In this document: piece by piece, positions 40,438 through 49,897 of the stretch
Position numbering within the stretch: the stretch's first letter is position 1
How the letters are laid out: every line of letters starts with the position of its first letter
Source of the DNA: Streptomyces sp. PT12
GTDB lineage: Bacteria; Actinomycetota; Actinomycetes; Streptomycetales; Streptomycetaceae
Assembly (NCBI RefSeq): GCF_003311645.1
Contig: NZ_QEST01000186.1
Span: 1-64,000, forward strand
Length of the DNA stretch: 64,000 nucleotides
Direction of reading: 5' to 3'
The notes under the pieces: model-generated
Database searches by the model: none
Told to the model about the DNA's origin: nothing
What the model saw: only the letters and a program-made list of their open reading frames with translations
Position numbers and translations under genes: made by a program

Positions 40438-41845
40438 CCGGCTGCGCCGACGCGCGCTCGGGCGCGTGGCGCGGGACGGCGACGATCACCCGCAGGCCGT
40501 GCGGCTCGTTCGCGGTGTAGGTGATCGTCGCCGCCCCCGCGGCCAGCAGGGCGGCCACGATGGACAGGCCGAGCCCCGAGCCCTGGACGTTCTGGTGGCG
40601 GCCGCTGCGCCAGAAGCGGTCGCCGATCCGCTCCAGCTCGTCGGGGGCGAGCCCGGGGCCGTCGTCGGCGGTCTCGACGGTGACGCGCTCGCCGTTGGCG
40701 GTGACGGTGACGCGCACCGCGCCGCCCTCGGGCGTGAACTTCAGCGCGTTGTCGACAATGGCGTCCAGCGCGCTGGAGAGCCCCACCGGGTCGGCCCAGC
40801 CGGTCGCCGCCGCCGCGCCCTCCGCGGTCAGCCGCACCCCGCGCCGGTCGGCGACGGGGCGCCAGGCGGCGACGCGTTCGGCGGCGAGGGCCGCGACGTC
40901 GGTGAGGCGCAGGTCGGCGGGGGTGCCCTCGGCCAGCGCCAGGTCGAGCAGCCCGTCGAGCACCTTGGCCAGCCTGATGCCCTCGGCCTTGACGGAGGCG
41001 AACTCCTCGTTGCCCTCGGGGAGTTCGAGGCCCAGCAGGTCGATGCGCAGCAGCAGCGCCGCAAGGGGGTTGCGCAGCTGGTGCGAGGCGTCGGCGACAA
41101 AGGCGCGCTGCTGGTCGAGGACCAGCTCGACGTGGTCGGCCATCTCGTTGAACGAACGCGCCAGGCGCCGCAGCTCGGGCGGCCCGCCCGCGGCGGCCAC
41201 CCGCGACGTCAGCCGCCCCGTGGCGATGTCGTGGGTCGCCTTGTCGAGCACCCGCACCGGGCGCAGCACCCAGCCGGTCAGCCGGAACGCCGCCCCGACC
41301 GCGAGCAGCATCGCGGCGGCCTCGCCCGCGGCGATCCCCAGCCAGCCACGCAGGATGCGGGAGCGCAGCGGCCCCGTCGGCGAGTCCACGACCACGACCG
41401 CGATCACATCGCCGTCCCTGATCACGGGCGAGGCCACGACCAGCCGCCGGTCGAGCGCCCAGGGCCACACCTGGCCCTGCCCCTGGCTGCGGCGGCCCGC
41501 CAGCGCCTCGGCGAACTCCTCGCTCCCCACCCCGCCCGGCACCTCCCAGCCCTCGGGGGCGACCGCCATGGGGCGGCCGTCGCGCCGGAAGACGCCGACC
41601 TTGATGCCGTAGACGTCGTGGTAGGTGGCGAGTTCGTCCTCCAGCGTGGCCAGCCGCTGCTCGCCCGGCGGTCCCGCGTCGGTGGCGGACTGGGTCAGCG
41701 AGGCGAAGCGCGCGGTGTCGTCGATCCGGTCCACGACCACGCGCTGCTGCTCGCTGCGCGCCTGGCTGGTCGCCAGCGGGATACCGAGGGCGAGCAGCAC
41801 CCCGGTGAGCAGCACGATGAGCAGCGGGAGAAGGCGGGAGCGCAT
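40400..41845 (-). CDS. two-component sensor histidine kinase
   Basis: A 481-residue membrane kinase. TM1 lies at about 5-25, an extracellular sensor region at about 30-165 (YHDVYGIKVGVFRRDG, VIRDGDVIAVVVVDSPTG), TM2 at about 168-190, then HAMP. The phospho-acceptor is His255 (VADASHQLRNPLAALLLR), and the ATPase has N, G1 and G2 boxes (DNALKFTP, DDGPGLAP, GSGLGLSI). It lies 19 bp behind its response regulator gene. By position beside gluABCD it could be GluK, the glutamate sensor described in S. coelicolor, but another two-component pair is also found near the TAXI gene in that species, so no symbol is given. Confidence 0.9.
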   Translation of the reverse strand: MRSRLLPLLIVLLTGVLLALGIPLATSQARSEQQRVVVDRIDDTARFASLTQSATDAGPPGEQRLATLEDELATYHDVYGIKVGVFRRDGRPMAVAPEGWEVPGGVGSEEFAEALAGRRSQGQGQVWPWALDRRLVVASPVIRDGDVIAVVVVDSPTGPLRSRILRGWLGIAAGEAAAMLLAVGAAFRLTGWVLRPVRVLDKATHDIATGRLTSRVAAAGGPPELRRLARSFNEMADHVELVLDQQRAFVADASHQLRNPLAALLLRIDLLGLELPEGNEEFASVKAEGIRLAKVLDGLLDLALAEGTPADLRLTDVAALAAERVAAWRPVADRRGVRLTAEGAAAATGWADPVGLSSALDAIVDNALKFTPEGGAVRVTVTANGERVTVETADDGPGLAPDELERIGDRFWRSGRHQNVQGSGLGLSIVAALLAAGAATITYTANEPHGLRVIVAVPRHAPERASAQPVRREPGNGSAAP

Positions 41846-41864
41846 GGAGTCGGCCGGGCGCCCG

Positions 41865-42614
41865 TCAGGCGGAGGGCGCCGAGGGGGCGGGGGGCACGGA
41901 AGGCACGGAAGGCTCGGGAGCCTCGGAGAGCGCGGGCGGTATCGCCAGCCGGTAGCCGACGCCGCGCACCGTCTCGACCAGCTCGGGCCTGCGCAGCTTG
42001 GACCGCAGCGAGGCGATGTGCACCTCGAGCGTGCGCCCCGTCCCCTCCCAACTGGTCTGCCACACATCGCTGATGATCTGCTCCCGCCGGAAGACCACGC
42101 CGGGCCGCTGGGCGAGCAGCGCCAGCAGGTCGAACTCCTTGCGGGTCAGCGTCACACGACGGCCGTCCACCGACACCTGCCGCGTCGCCAGCTCGACGAC
42201 GACGGGCCCGAGGGACAGCACGTCGTCGGGCGCGCCGGGCTCCGCGGCCTCCTCGGGGCCCGTGCGGCGGCTGACCGCGTGGATGCGGGCGAGGAGCTCG
42301 CCGGTGTCATAGGGCTTGACGACGTAGTCGTCCGCGCCCAGGTTGAGCCCGTGTATGCGGGAACGCACGTCCGCGCGGGCCGTCACCATGATGATCGGCA
42401 CCGAGGCCAGGCGGCGGATCCGGCCGCACACCTCGAAGCCGTCGACGTCAGGCAGGCCGAGGTCGAGCAGCACCACCCCGAAGGAGCGGTCGCGCAGCAG
42501 GCTGATCGCCTCCTCGCCCCCGCGGGCCCGCACGACGTCGAAGCCATGCCTGCCAAGCACCGCCACCAGGGCGGCCGCGACGTGCTCGTCGTCCTCGACC
42601 AGGAGCAGTCTCAC
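41865..42614 (-). CDS. OmpR/PhoB-family response regulator
   Basis: A 249-residue regulator. The receiver has Asp8/Asp9, phospho-acceptor Asp51 (VVLLDLGLPDVDGF), the conserved Thr/Ala (IMVTARAD) and Lys (VVKPYDTGELLARI). A winged-helix effector follows (VTLTRKEFDLLALLAQRPG, GRTLEVHIASLRSKL, VRGVGYRL) and ends in a Pro/Ser tail. GTG 42614 follows GGAGGGCGG. It is divergent from gluA, and six 10-bp direct repeats lie 40-100 bp upstream of its start, a layout suited to OmpR-type binding and autoregulation. It may be GluR, which controls gluABCD in S. coelicolor. Confidence 0.92.
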   Translation of the reverse strand: MRLLLVEDDEHVAAALVAVLGRHGFDVVRARGGEEAISLLRDRSFGVVLLDLGLPDVDGFEVCGRIRRLASVPIIMVTARADVRSRIHGLNLGADDYVVKPYDTGELLARIHAVSRRTGPEEAAEPGAPDDVLSLGPVVVELATRQVSVDGRRVTLTRKEFDLLALLAQRPGVVFRREQIISDVWQTSWEGTGRTLEVHIASLRSKLRRPELVETVRGVGYRLAIPPALSEAPEPSVPSVPPAPSAPSA

Positions 42615-42650
42615 CGTCCGCCCTCCTTCCCGGCGCTCTGTCCAGGTCAC

Positions 42651-42711
42651 CGGGTGTTCTCGTGTGTCCTCGTGTGTCTTCGGGTGTCTACGCGGTGTCC
42701 TCGTGTGTACG
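42651..42711 (-). promoter_or_regulatory. six 10-bp-phased direct repeats, candidate response-regulator operator
   Basis: Units of the form CGTGTGTCCT start at 42651, 42661, 42671, 42681, 42691 and 42702; the shared GTGT core recurs at 10, 10, 10, 11 and 10 bp. All copies therefore face the same side of the helix. OmpR/PhoB regulators bind head-to-tail direct repeats of about 10-11 bp. The array is 37 bp before the response regulator start. Simple slippage is the alternative. Confidence 0.6.
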
Positions 42712-42872
42712 CGCGTCCCTCCTGGCATCCACGCCGATCGCGGGGGGCCGCGTCAAGGGGCACCGGAGGAGCTGAACGCTTCCGTTATGCGCCGGGCACG
42801 GTGAGCGACGAGGAGTGACGCAGGGAAGCGGCGGACGACCGGATCGTTATGCTCAATTTCCCCTCAGATCAG

Positions 42873-42901
42873 GTGACGGTGTGATCCACGCTGGCTAGGG
42901 T
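42873..42901 (+). promoter_or_regulatory. candidate gluA promoter
   Basis: GTGACG (42873-42878) and TAGGGT (42896-42901) are separated by 17 bp and fit the Streptomyces housekeeping pattern (TTGACn/TAgnnT) with one or two changes. The implied start near 42908 leaves a 27-base leader before gluA. Confidence 0.55.
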
Positions 42902-42934
42902 CCCTGCAACCGACGAGGACGGAGCAGGACCACG

Positions 42935-43720
42935 ATGAGCGAAGCGCCGCTTGCGAAGGAGGCCGCCGACGCAGCGCCCCCGGCGGAAGATCTGGTCGTC
43001 CTGGACAGGGTGAACAAGCACTTCGGCGCGCTCCATGTGCTCCAGGACATCAACCTGACGATCAAGCGCGGCGAGGTCGTCGTGGTGATCGGCCCTTCGG
43101 GTTCAGGGAAGTCGACGCTGTGCCGGGCGATCAACCGCCTGGAGACGATAGACGACGGCAGCATCACCATCGACGGCCGCCCGCTGCCCGAGGAGGGCAG
43201 GGAGCTTGCCCGGCTGCGCGCCGACGTGGGCATGGTCTTCCAGTCCTTCAACCTCTTCCCGCACCGGACCGTGCTCGACAATGTGGCGCTCGGTCCGATC
43301 AAGGTGCGCGGGCAGGACAAGTCACTGGCCAGGACCCGCGCCCAGGCGCTGCTCGACCGGGTGGGCGTGGGCAATCAGGCCGGAAAGTACCCGGCGCAGC
43401 TCTCCGGCGGGCAGCAGCAGCGCGTCGCGATTGCCCGCGCCCTCGCCATGGAGCCGAAGGTGATGCTCTTCGACGAGCCCACCTCGGCCCTGGACCCCGA
43501 GATGATCAACGAGGTCCTTGAGGTCATGCAGCAACTGGCCCGCGAGGGCATGACCATGGTCGTGGTCACCCACGAGATGGGCTTCGCCCGCTCGGCGGCC
43601 AACCGCGTCGTGTTCATGGCGGACGGCCGGATCGTCGAAGAGGCCGACCCCCACCAGTTCTTCGACAACCCGCGGAGCGACCGCGCGAAGGACTTCCTGT
43701 CCAAGATCCTCGCGCACTGA
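42935..43720 (+). CDS. gluA: glutamate ABC transporter ATP-binding protein
   Basis: A 261-residue ATPase of a polar amino-acid importer. It has Walker A GPSGSGKS (53-60), Q-loop [10 protein letters not shown], signature LSGGQQQR (156-163), Walker [16 protein letters not shown] and the switch His (VVTHEMGFA). A 20-residue Ala-rich N-terminal extension precedes the fold. It is the first gene of gluABCD, an arrangement well known from Corynebacterium and Streptomyces. ATG 42935 follows ACGGAGCAGGA. Its stop codon sits inside the first of four 16-bp tandem repeats. Confidence 0.94.
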   Translation: MSEAPLAKEAADAAPPAEDLVVLDRVNKHFGALHVLQDINLTIKRGEVVVVIGPSGSGKSTLCRAINRLETIDDGSITIDGRPLPEEGRELARLRADVGMVFQSFNLFPHRTVLDNVALGPIKVRGQDKSLARTRAQALLDRVGVGNQAGKYPAQLSGGQQQRVAIARALAMEPKVMLFDEPTSALDPEMINEVLEVMQQLAREGMTMVVVTHEMGFARSAANRVVFMADGRIVEEADPHQFFDNPRSDRAKDFLSKILAH

Positions 43721-43768
43721 GACCCTCGCGCACTGAGATCCTCGCGCACTGAGATCCTCGCGCACTGA
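43705..43768 (+). repeat. four 16-bp tandem repeats across the gluA stop
   Basis: GATCCTCGCGCACTGA occurs at 43705-43720, 43737-43752 and 43753-43768, and with one change (GACCCTCGCGCACTGA) at 43721-43736. The first copy encodes the last residues and TGA of GluA. The copies bring further TGA triplets in other frames. Near identity marks a recent expansion. Confidence 0.95.
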
Positions 43769-43836
43769 TGCGCGGCTCCGGCACACCACACGTTTTCACC
43801 TTCATCACGCACATTCAACGAGGGGGAGTACCCACC

Positions 43837-44643
43837 GTGAGACTTCGCAAGGCAAGCGCCCTGGCCGCCTCCGCCGTCGCCCTGACCCTGACCGCCACGG
43901 CCTGTGGCGGCGGGGGCGACGACGGCATCACGATCGGCATCAAGTACGACCAGCCGGGCCTCGGCCTCCAGAACGAGGAGGGCGAGTTCGTCGGCTTCGA
44001 CGTGGACGTGGCGCGTTACATCGCGGGCGAACTCGGCTACGAGGAAGACGAGATCACCTTCGAGGAGGCCCCGAGCCCCGAGCGCGAGCAGCTGCTCGAG
44101 CGCGGCGACGTCGACATGATCGTGGCCAGCTACTCCATCACCGAGGAGCGCGAGGAGCAGGTCGACTTCGCGGGCCCGTACTTCGTCGCCCACCAGGACC
44201 TACTGCTGCGCACCGACACCGAGGTCCCCACGCCCGAGGCCATCAACGACCTGACCCTGTGCTCGGTCTCCGGCTCCACCTCCGCGGAGAACGTCCAGCG
44301 GGACTTCGCCCCCGACGCCAACCTCCAGCCGTTCAACACCTACTCCGAGTGCCTCACCGGCCTGGAGAACGGCACCCTCGACGCCCTGACCACCGACGAC
44401 TCCATCCTCGCGGGCTACGCGGCCCAGGAGCAGCACCAGGGCAAGTTCGCGCTGGCCGGGCTCGAGCTGAGCGACGAGTACTACGGCGTCGGCCTGCCCC
44501 AGGACTCCGAGGACCTCGAGGACGTCAACGACGCCATCGCGCAGATGGTCGAGGACGGCACCTGGGAAGAGCTGGTCGAGGAGCACTTCGGACCGGCCAA
44601 CTACGACGCCGACCCCGCCCCCGAGATCGGGGCGCGTCCCTGA
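43837..44643 (+). CDS. gluB: glutamate ABC transporter substrate-binding lipoprotein
   Basis: A 268-residue extracellular receptor. The leader (RLRKASALAASAVALTLTA) ends TATACGGGG with Cys23 as lipid anchor. The mature protein has ITIGIKYDQPGLG, GFDVDVARYIAGELGY, MIVASYSITEEREEQVDFAG, CSVSGSTSAEN and YYGVGLPQDSED, the solute-binding family 3 pattern for glutamate. GTG 43837 follows AGGGGGAG. A strong hairpin after it should let gluB be made in excess over the permeases, as is normal for binding proteins. Confidence 0.94.
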   Translation: MRLRKASALAASAVALTLTATACGGGGDDGITIGIKYDQPGLGLQNEEGEFVGFDVDVARYIAGELGYEEDEITFEEAPSPEREQLLERGDVDMIVASYSITEEREEQVDFAGPYFVAHQDLLLRTDTEVPTPEAINDLTLCSVSGSTSAENVQRDFAPDANLQPFNTYSECLTGLENGTLDALTTDDSILAGYAAQEQHQGKFALAGLELSDEYYGVGLPQDSEDLEDVNDAIAQMVEDGTWEELVEEHFGPANYDADPAPEIGARP

Positions 44644-44665
44644 CCCTGGCCCGCTCACGGCCACC

Positions 44666-44698
44666 GTGGCGCGCCGCTCACGGCGGGCGGCGCGCCAC
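44666..44698 (+). terminator. intra-operon hairpin after gluB
   Basis: A perfect 12-bp stem, GTGGCGCGCCGC (44666-44677) and GCGGCGCGCCAC (44687-44698), with a nine-base loop, in the 99 bp between gluB and gluC. It probably attenuates transcription or protects the gluAB part of the message. Confidence 0.7.
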
Positions 44699-44742
44699 GC
44701 CCTCTTCCGCCATCCGCCCCCGGGGCGAGACTGCGAGATTCC

Positions 44743-45417
44743 GTGTTCGACTTCCTTGACCTCGACAGGTATGACCTGTTCGGAGCGTTCTGGACGACGG
44801 TGCAGCTCACCGTCCTCTCGGGGATCGGCTCCCTCATCTGGGGAACGATCCTCGCCGCGATGCGCGTCAGCCCCGTCCCGATCATGCGGGCGTTCGGCAC
44901 CGTGTATGTGCACGTCTTCCGGAACACCCCGCTGACCCTGATCATCGTGGCCTGCTCGCAGCTCCTCGCCTACACGCTGGGCATGACGATGTGGGCCGAC
45001 TTCGGCACCCAGTCACTGTCGTTCCGGCTGGCCGTCCTCGGATTCGTCCTCTACACCTCGACGTTCGTGTGCGAGGCGCTGCGGTCCGGGATCAACACGG
45101 TGCCCGTCGGGCAGGCCGAGGCCGCGCGAGCCCTCGGCCTGAGCTTCACCCAGGTGCTCACGCTGATCGTGCTGCCCCAGGCGTTCCGCGCCGTGGTCGC
45201 GCCCCTGGCGAACGTGCTGATCGCCCTGACCAAGAACACCACGGTGGCCGCCGCCATCGGCGTCGCCGAGGCCGCCCTGCTGATGCGGGACATGATCGAA
45301 CAGGAGGCCCAACTGGTGCCGATCGCCATCCTGTTCGCCTTCGGCTTCATCGTCCTGACCCTGCCGACCGGCCTGTTCCTCGGCTGGGTCGCCAAGCGCG
45401 CGGCGGTGAAGCGATGA
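44743..45417 (+). CDS. gluC: glutamate ABC transporter permease
   Basis: A 224-residue inner-membrane permease. About five hydrophobic segments include VQLTVLSGIGSLIWGTILAA, LIIVACSQLLAYTLGM and AILFAFGFIVLTLPTGLFLG. The coupling (EAA) loop is EAARALGLSFTQVLTLIVLPQAFR. It pairs with GluD and docks on GluA. GTG 44743 is used, with GGGGCGAGA at a somewhat long distance upstream. Its TGA overlaps the gluD ATG by four bases (ATGA). Confidence 0.93.
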   Translation: MFDFLDLDRYDLFGAFWTTVQLTVLSGIGSLIWGTILAAMRVSPVPIMRAFGTVYVHVFRNTPLTLIIVACSQLLAYTLGMTMWADFGTQSLSFRLAVLGFVLYTSTFVCEALRSGINTVPVGQAEAARALGLSFTQVLTLIVLPQAFRAVVAPLANVLIALTKNTTVAAAIGVAEAALLMRDMIEQEAQLVPIAILFAFGFIVLTLPTGLFLGWVAKRAAVKR

Positions 45418-46322
45418 GCGACCTCTCCGTTCTGTACGACGCCCCTGGCCCGCGCGCCCGGCGGCGGAACGCCCTCATCGCCGTCGTCTTCCTCGTGATC
45501 CTGGCGGCGGGCGCGTGGTGGGTGCTGAGCGTCCTGGAGGACAACGGCGAGCTGGCCTGGGACCAGTGGGAGCCGTTCTTCACCAACGCCAACGTGTGGA
45601 CGACGTTCATCCTCCCCGGCCTCCAGAACACCCTGATCGCCGCGGGCCTGTCCATGCTGATCGCCCTGCCGCTCGGCGCCGCGCTCGGCATCGGACGGCT
45701 CTCGGACCACGCGTGGGTGCGGATCCCGGCGGGCGCCGTCGTCGAGTTCTTCCGCGCGATCCCGGTGCTGCTGCTGATGCTGTTCGCCAACGAGGCGTAC
45801 GCGATGTGGACCGACATCGACCGCGACGTCAGGCCGCTGTACGCGGTGGTGACCGGCCTCGTGCTGTACAACGCCTCGGTGCTCGCCGAGGTCGTGCGCG
45901 CTGGCGTGCTCGCGCTGCCCCGGGGGCAGACCGACGCGGCCAAGGCGATCGGCATGCGCAAGGGCCAGACCATGCTGTTCGTGCTGCTGCCGCAGGCGGT
46001 CACCGCGATGCTGCCCGCGATCGTCAGCCAGCTGGTCGTCATCGTGAAGGACACCGCGCTCGGCGGCGCGATGCTGGGCTACAGCGAGCTCCTCGACAGC
46101 GTCGGCCTGATCGACGGCAACTTCGCCAACCTGCTGGCGGCGTTCACCGTGATCGGCGTGATCTACATCGTGCTGAACTTCCTGCTCACCAGCTTCGCCA
46201 GCTGGCTCGAGGGCCGGATACGGCGCGGAAAGCGCGGCACGGGCGCCGTGCTGACCACCACGACGGCCGGGGAAGGCGCCGGTGACGTGCCGACGCCCGT
46301 CGGCGTCGACGAGAAGAAGTAG
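45414..46322 (+). CDS. gluD: glutamate ABC transporter permease
   Basis: A 302-residue second permease. TM1 (ALIAVVFLVILAAGAWWVL) is followed by a periplasmic loop, then the permease core with GLQNTLIAAGLSMLIALPLG, VEFFRAIPVLLLMLFANEAY and the EAA loop DAAKAIGMRKGQTMLFVLLPQAV. The C-terminal 35 residues are a charged, Thr-rich tail in the cytoplasm. ATG 45414 overlaps the gluC stop, so the two are translationally coupled. A hairpin terminator follows the stop. Confidence 0.93.
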   Translation: MSDLSVLYDAPGPRARRRNALIAVVFLVILAAGAWWVLSVLEDNGELAWDQWEPFFTNANVWTTFILPGLQNTLIAAGLSMLIALPLGAALGIGRLSDHAWVRIPAGAVVEFFRAIPVLLLMLFANEAYAMWTDIDRDVRPLYAVVTGLVLYNASVLAEVVRAGVLALPRGQTDAAKAIGMRKGQTMLFVLLPQAVTAMLPAIVSQLVVIVKDTALGGAMLGYSELLDSVGLIDGNFANLLAAFTVIGVIYIVLNFLLTSFASWLEGRIRRGKRGTGAVLTTTTAGEGAGDVPTPVGVDEKK

Positions 46323-46332
46323 CCGGGTACCG

Positions 46333-46360
46333 CGCGGGGCCGGCCACGGCCGGTCCCGCG
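46333..46360 (+). terminator. terminator of the gluABCD operon
   Basis: CGCGGGGCCGGCC (46333-46345) and GGCCGGTCCCGCG (46348-46360) form a 13-bp stem with a single G-T pair, 11 bases after the gluD stop. The two-base spacer means that the innermost pairs open to make the loop. Confidence 0.72.
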
Positions 46361-46422
46361 ACAACCCGCCCGCGTCAAGGCCGACTTGACGCCCTCTCAT
46401 CCGCTGCCGTTGCATACGTGCT

Positions 46423-48027
46423 GTGCTGCCCGTGATCATTGCCGGCGCGGGCCCCGTCGGGCTCGCGCTGGCACTCGCCCTGGCCGGGCACGGCGTCCCG
46501 ACCGTCCTCCTGGACGGCGCGGATGAACCACCCCCCGTGCGCCTCGCCCGCACCTGTGTGCTGCCCCCTGACGTGGCGCACTGGGCCGGGCTTCCGGGCC
46601 TCGGCGGCCAGGCCCCCGCGTGGGAGGCGTGGCGGATCACCCAGCGCGGCAGGACCGTGCTGCACCAGCGGGTCGCCCCCGATGACGCGCCGCGCCATGT
46701 GCCGCAGCACGCGCTGGAGCGCGCCCTGCGCGACGCCGTCGCCCGCCAGGAGCTGATCCGCGTCGCCAGGGGGCACCGCGTCGTCGACCTCGAGCACCGC
46801 GGCGGCGAGCTGGTGGCCCGCTCGGTCGCCCGCGCCCCCGAAGGGCGGCGCGACGAGGAGCGGCAGTGGCGCGGCAGCCACCTCGTCGGCTGCGACGGGC
46901 CGCGCTCCACCGTCCGCAAGCTGCTGCGCGTCCCCTTCCCGGGGCGCACCGGCGTCGAGCGCTTCGCCGTCGCCGCGGTGGGCGCCGAGCTGCCCTGGCC
47001 CGGCGAGGCGGGGCTGCACCGGGGGCTGCCCGCGGGGGAGGTCACGGCGAGGCCGCTGCCGGGGGACGTGTGGCGCCTGGACTGGCCGCTGCCGCGGGAG
47101 GACGGCCTCGTCACCCCCGACGCCCTGCTCGACCGGGTGCACGGCACGCTCGCCGCGTGGCACGAGGGCGAGGTGCCGCCCTACGAGCTGCTCGACACCG
47201 GCGTCCACGTCTGCCACCAGCGGCTGGCGCGCGCGTGGCGCTCGGGGCCCGCCTTTCTCGCCGGTGACGCCGCGCACCTGCTGGGGGCGCTCGGCACGCA
47301 GCAGGTCGCCGAGGGGCTGCGGGACGTCGACAACCTCTCCTGGAAGCTGGCCGTCGCCTGCCACGAGGGCAACGCCGACTCCCTCCTCGACAGCTACCAG
47401 GCCGAACGGCGCACGGCGGTCGGCGCTCGGCTGCGCGCCGTCGACCAGGCGCTGCCCCTGGTGCGCGGCAGGGGCGGCCTCAAGGGGCGGCTCACGGGGC
47501 GGAGCGGTGGCCGCCTCGCGCTGCTGTCCGACAGCCATCTGGGCCGTGGCACCCTGGGCGGCCCGGCGCGGTACGGCTCCTCGCCGCTGGCCTGCGCGCC
47601 GCGCCGGGGCACCACGACGGACACGCCCGTCGGAGCGCCGGTCGCCGACGTGCCGGTGATCACGCTCAAGGGCGAGACGCGCAGGCTGCGCGAACGCCTG
47701 GGCGGGCCGCTGCTGCTGGTCCTGACCGCGCCGGGGGCGCGGGTGTGGGACGTCCGCCACTGGCTCTCGGCCGGGCTCATGCCCGAACTGGCCGCCGCCA
47801 CCGGCACCTTGGCGCTGCCAGCCGAGCTGCTTGTGACCGAGGACTACCCGGGGACCGCTCCGCACACGCTGCTCGTCGTCCGCCCCGACGGGCACCTGGC
47901 CGCCGCCCTGCCGGGCGCCGACCAGCCGTCCCTGCGCGCCTGCGCGGCCACCCTGCGCGCCATCCCCGACCCCGCCCCAGAAGCCGCCGACGGCCAGGAC
48001 CCGGCTAGCACCACCCCTCGTCGGTGA
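46423..48027 (+). CDS. FAD-dependent aromatic-type monooxygenase
   Basis: A 534-residue flavoprotein of the PHBH-like group A monooxygenases. It has the dinucleotide fold VIIAGAGPVGLALALALAGHG, the DG-like motif HLVGCDGPRSTVRKLL and the GD motif GPAFLAGDAAHLLGALGTQQ with DVDNLSWKLA. A C-terminal thioredoxin-like extension follows. The substrate is unknown; relatives hydroxylate phenols or polyketides. GTG 46423 is chosen (a GTG at 46432 is possible). Its last 23 bases overlap the convergent recX gene. The same neighbour occurs in S. coelicolor, so it is a stable core gene. Confidence 0.88.
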   Translation: MLPVIIAGAGPVGLALALALAGHGVPTVLLDGADEPPPVRLARTCVLPPDVAHWAGLPGLGGQAPAWEAWRITQRGRTVLHQRVAPDDAPRHVPQHALERALRDAVARQELIRVARGHRVVDLEHRGGELVARSVARAPEGRRDEERQWRGSHLVGCDGPRSTVRKLLRVPFPGRTGVERFAVAAVGAELPWPGEAGLHRGLPAGEVTARPLPGDVWRLDWPLPREDGLVTPDALLDRVHGTLAAWHEGEVPPYELLDTGVHVCHQRLARAWRSGPAFLAGDAAHLLGALGTQQVAEGLRDVDNLSWKLAVACHEGNADSLLDSYQAERRTAVGARLRAVDQALPLVRGRGGLKGRLTGRSGGRLALLSDSHLGRGTLGGPARYGSSPLACAPRRGTTTDTPVGAPVADVPVITLKGETRRLRERLGGPLLLVLTAPGARVWDVRHWLSAGLMPELAAATGTLALPAELLVTEDYPGTAPHTLLVVRPDGHLAAALPGADQPSLRACAATLRAIPDPAPEAADGQDPASTTPRR

Positions 48028-48595
48028 CCTCGACGACCTCGGCCGCCAGCGCCTCGCGGACCACCCGGACGGCCAGCTCCTCGGGATACCCCTTGCGGGC
48101 CAGCATGCCGACCAGCCGTCGCAGCCGCTTGACCGGCTCGACGCCCCGCGTGGCGCGCAGCCTGCGCTCCACCAGGGCGCGGGCGGTCTCCTCCTCGCGC
48201 TCGGGGTCGAGCCGGGCGACCGCCTCCTCGATCACCGGCGCCGCCACGCCCTTGGTGCGCAGCTCACGGGCGAGCGAACGGCCCGCCAGGCCCCGCCCGT
48301 GGTGCCGGGACTCCACCCACGCCGCCGCGAACGCCGCGTCGTCGATGAGCCCCACCTCCTCGAAGCGGTCGAGGACGGTGTCGATCGCCTCCTCGGGGAT
48401 GTCCCGCTCGCGCAGGGCGTCGGCCAACTGCCGCCGGGTGCGCGGGGTCCCGGTGAGCAGCCGCAGGCTGATCGCCCGCGCCCGCTCGACCGGGTCACGT
48501 GGCGCGCGCGGTGGCCCCTCGTCGGCCCTCGACGTCGAGGGGCCACCGCGGTCTCGGGGTGGTGGGCGCTCCGGCCACTCGCTGCGCCGGGTCAC
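48005..48595 (-). CDS. recX: regulatory protein RecX
   Basis: A 196-residue modulator that inhibits RecA filament growth. Three RecX helical repeats follow a disordered, Arg/Pro-rich N-terminus of about 35 residues: RAISLRLLTGTPRTRRQLAD, VLDRFEEVGLIDDAAFAAAW and LRRLVGMLARKGYPEELAVR. GTG 48595 lies two bases after the recA TGA, so it is made from the recA message, probably with readthrough or re-initiation. The 3' end overlaps the monooxygenase gene on the other strand by 23 bp. Confidence 0.95.
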   Translation of the reverse strand: MTRRSEWPERPPPRDRGGPSTSRADEGPPRAPRDPVERARAISLRLLTGTPRTRRQLADALRERDIPEEAIDTVLDRFEEVGLIDDAAFAAAWVESRHHGRGLAGRSLARELRTKGVAAPVIEEAVARLDPEREEETARALVERRLRATRGVEPVKRLRRLVGMLARKGYPEELAVRVVREALAAEVVEVTDEGWC

Positions 48596-48597
48596 CG

Positions 48598-49737
<1,140 letters not shown>

Positions 49738-49821
49738 GGGTGCCACCCGGTCCGTCTGATTAGATCGCTTCACATCACGGACGCTAACGCCCGCCACTGA
49801 CAATCGCCGATTGCCCTTCCC

Positions 49822-49851
49822 ATAAGAATGGCCGTTCGATTTTTGTGTCAA
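49822..49851 (-). promoter_or_regulatory. recA promoter with embedded SOS box
   Basis: On the minus strand TTGACA (49851-49846) and TCTTAT (49827-49822) are 18 bp apart. Between them, and overlapping the -10, lies GAACGGCCATTC (49837-49826), the GAAC-N4-ATTC form of the LexA box known for Streptomyces recA. LexA binding would cover the promoter core. Confidence 0.88.
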
Positions 49852-49897
49852 GCGATCCGGGGCCCACCGACCGCCCCGCGGGCCGCGGTCCGGGGCG

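Larger units (their letters stand above)
42615..42934. other. divergent control region between the response regulator gene and gluA
   Basis: This 320-bp gap holds the 10-bp repeat array on the response-regulator side and a gluA promoter on the other. Between them (about 42720-42870) I see an A/T-richer stretch (GTTATGCTCAATTTCCCC) but no gene or inverted repeat. Confidence 0.55.
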
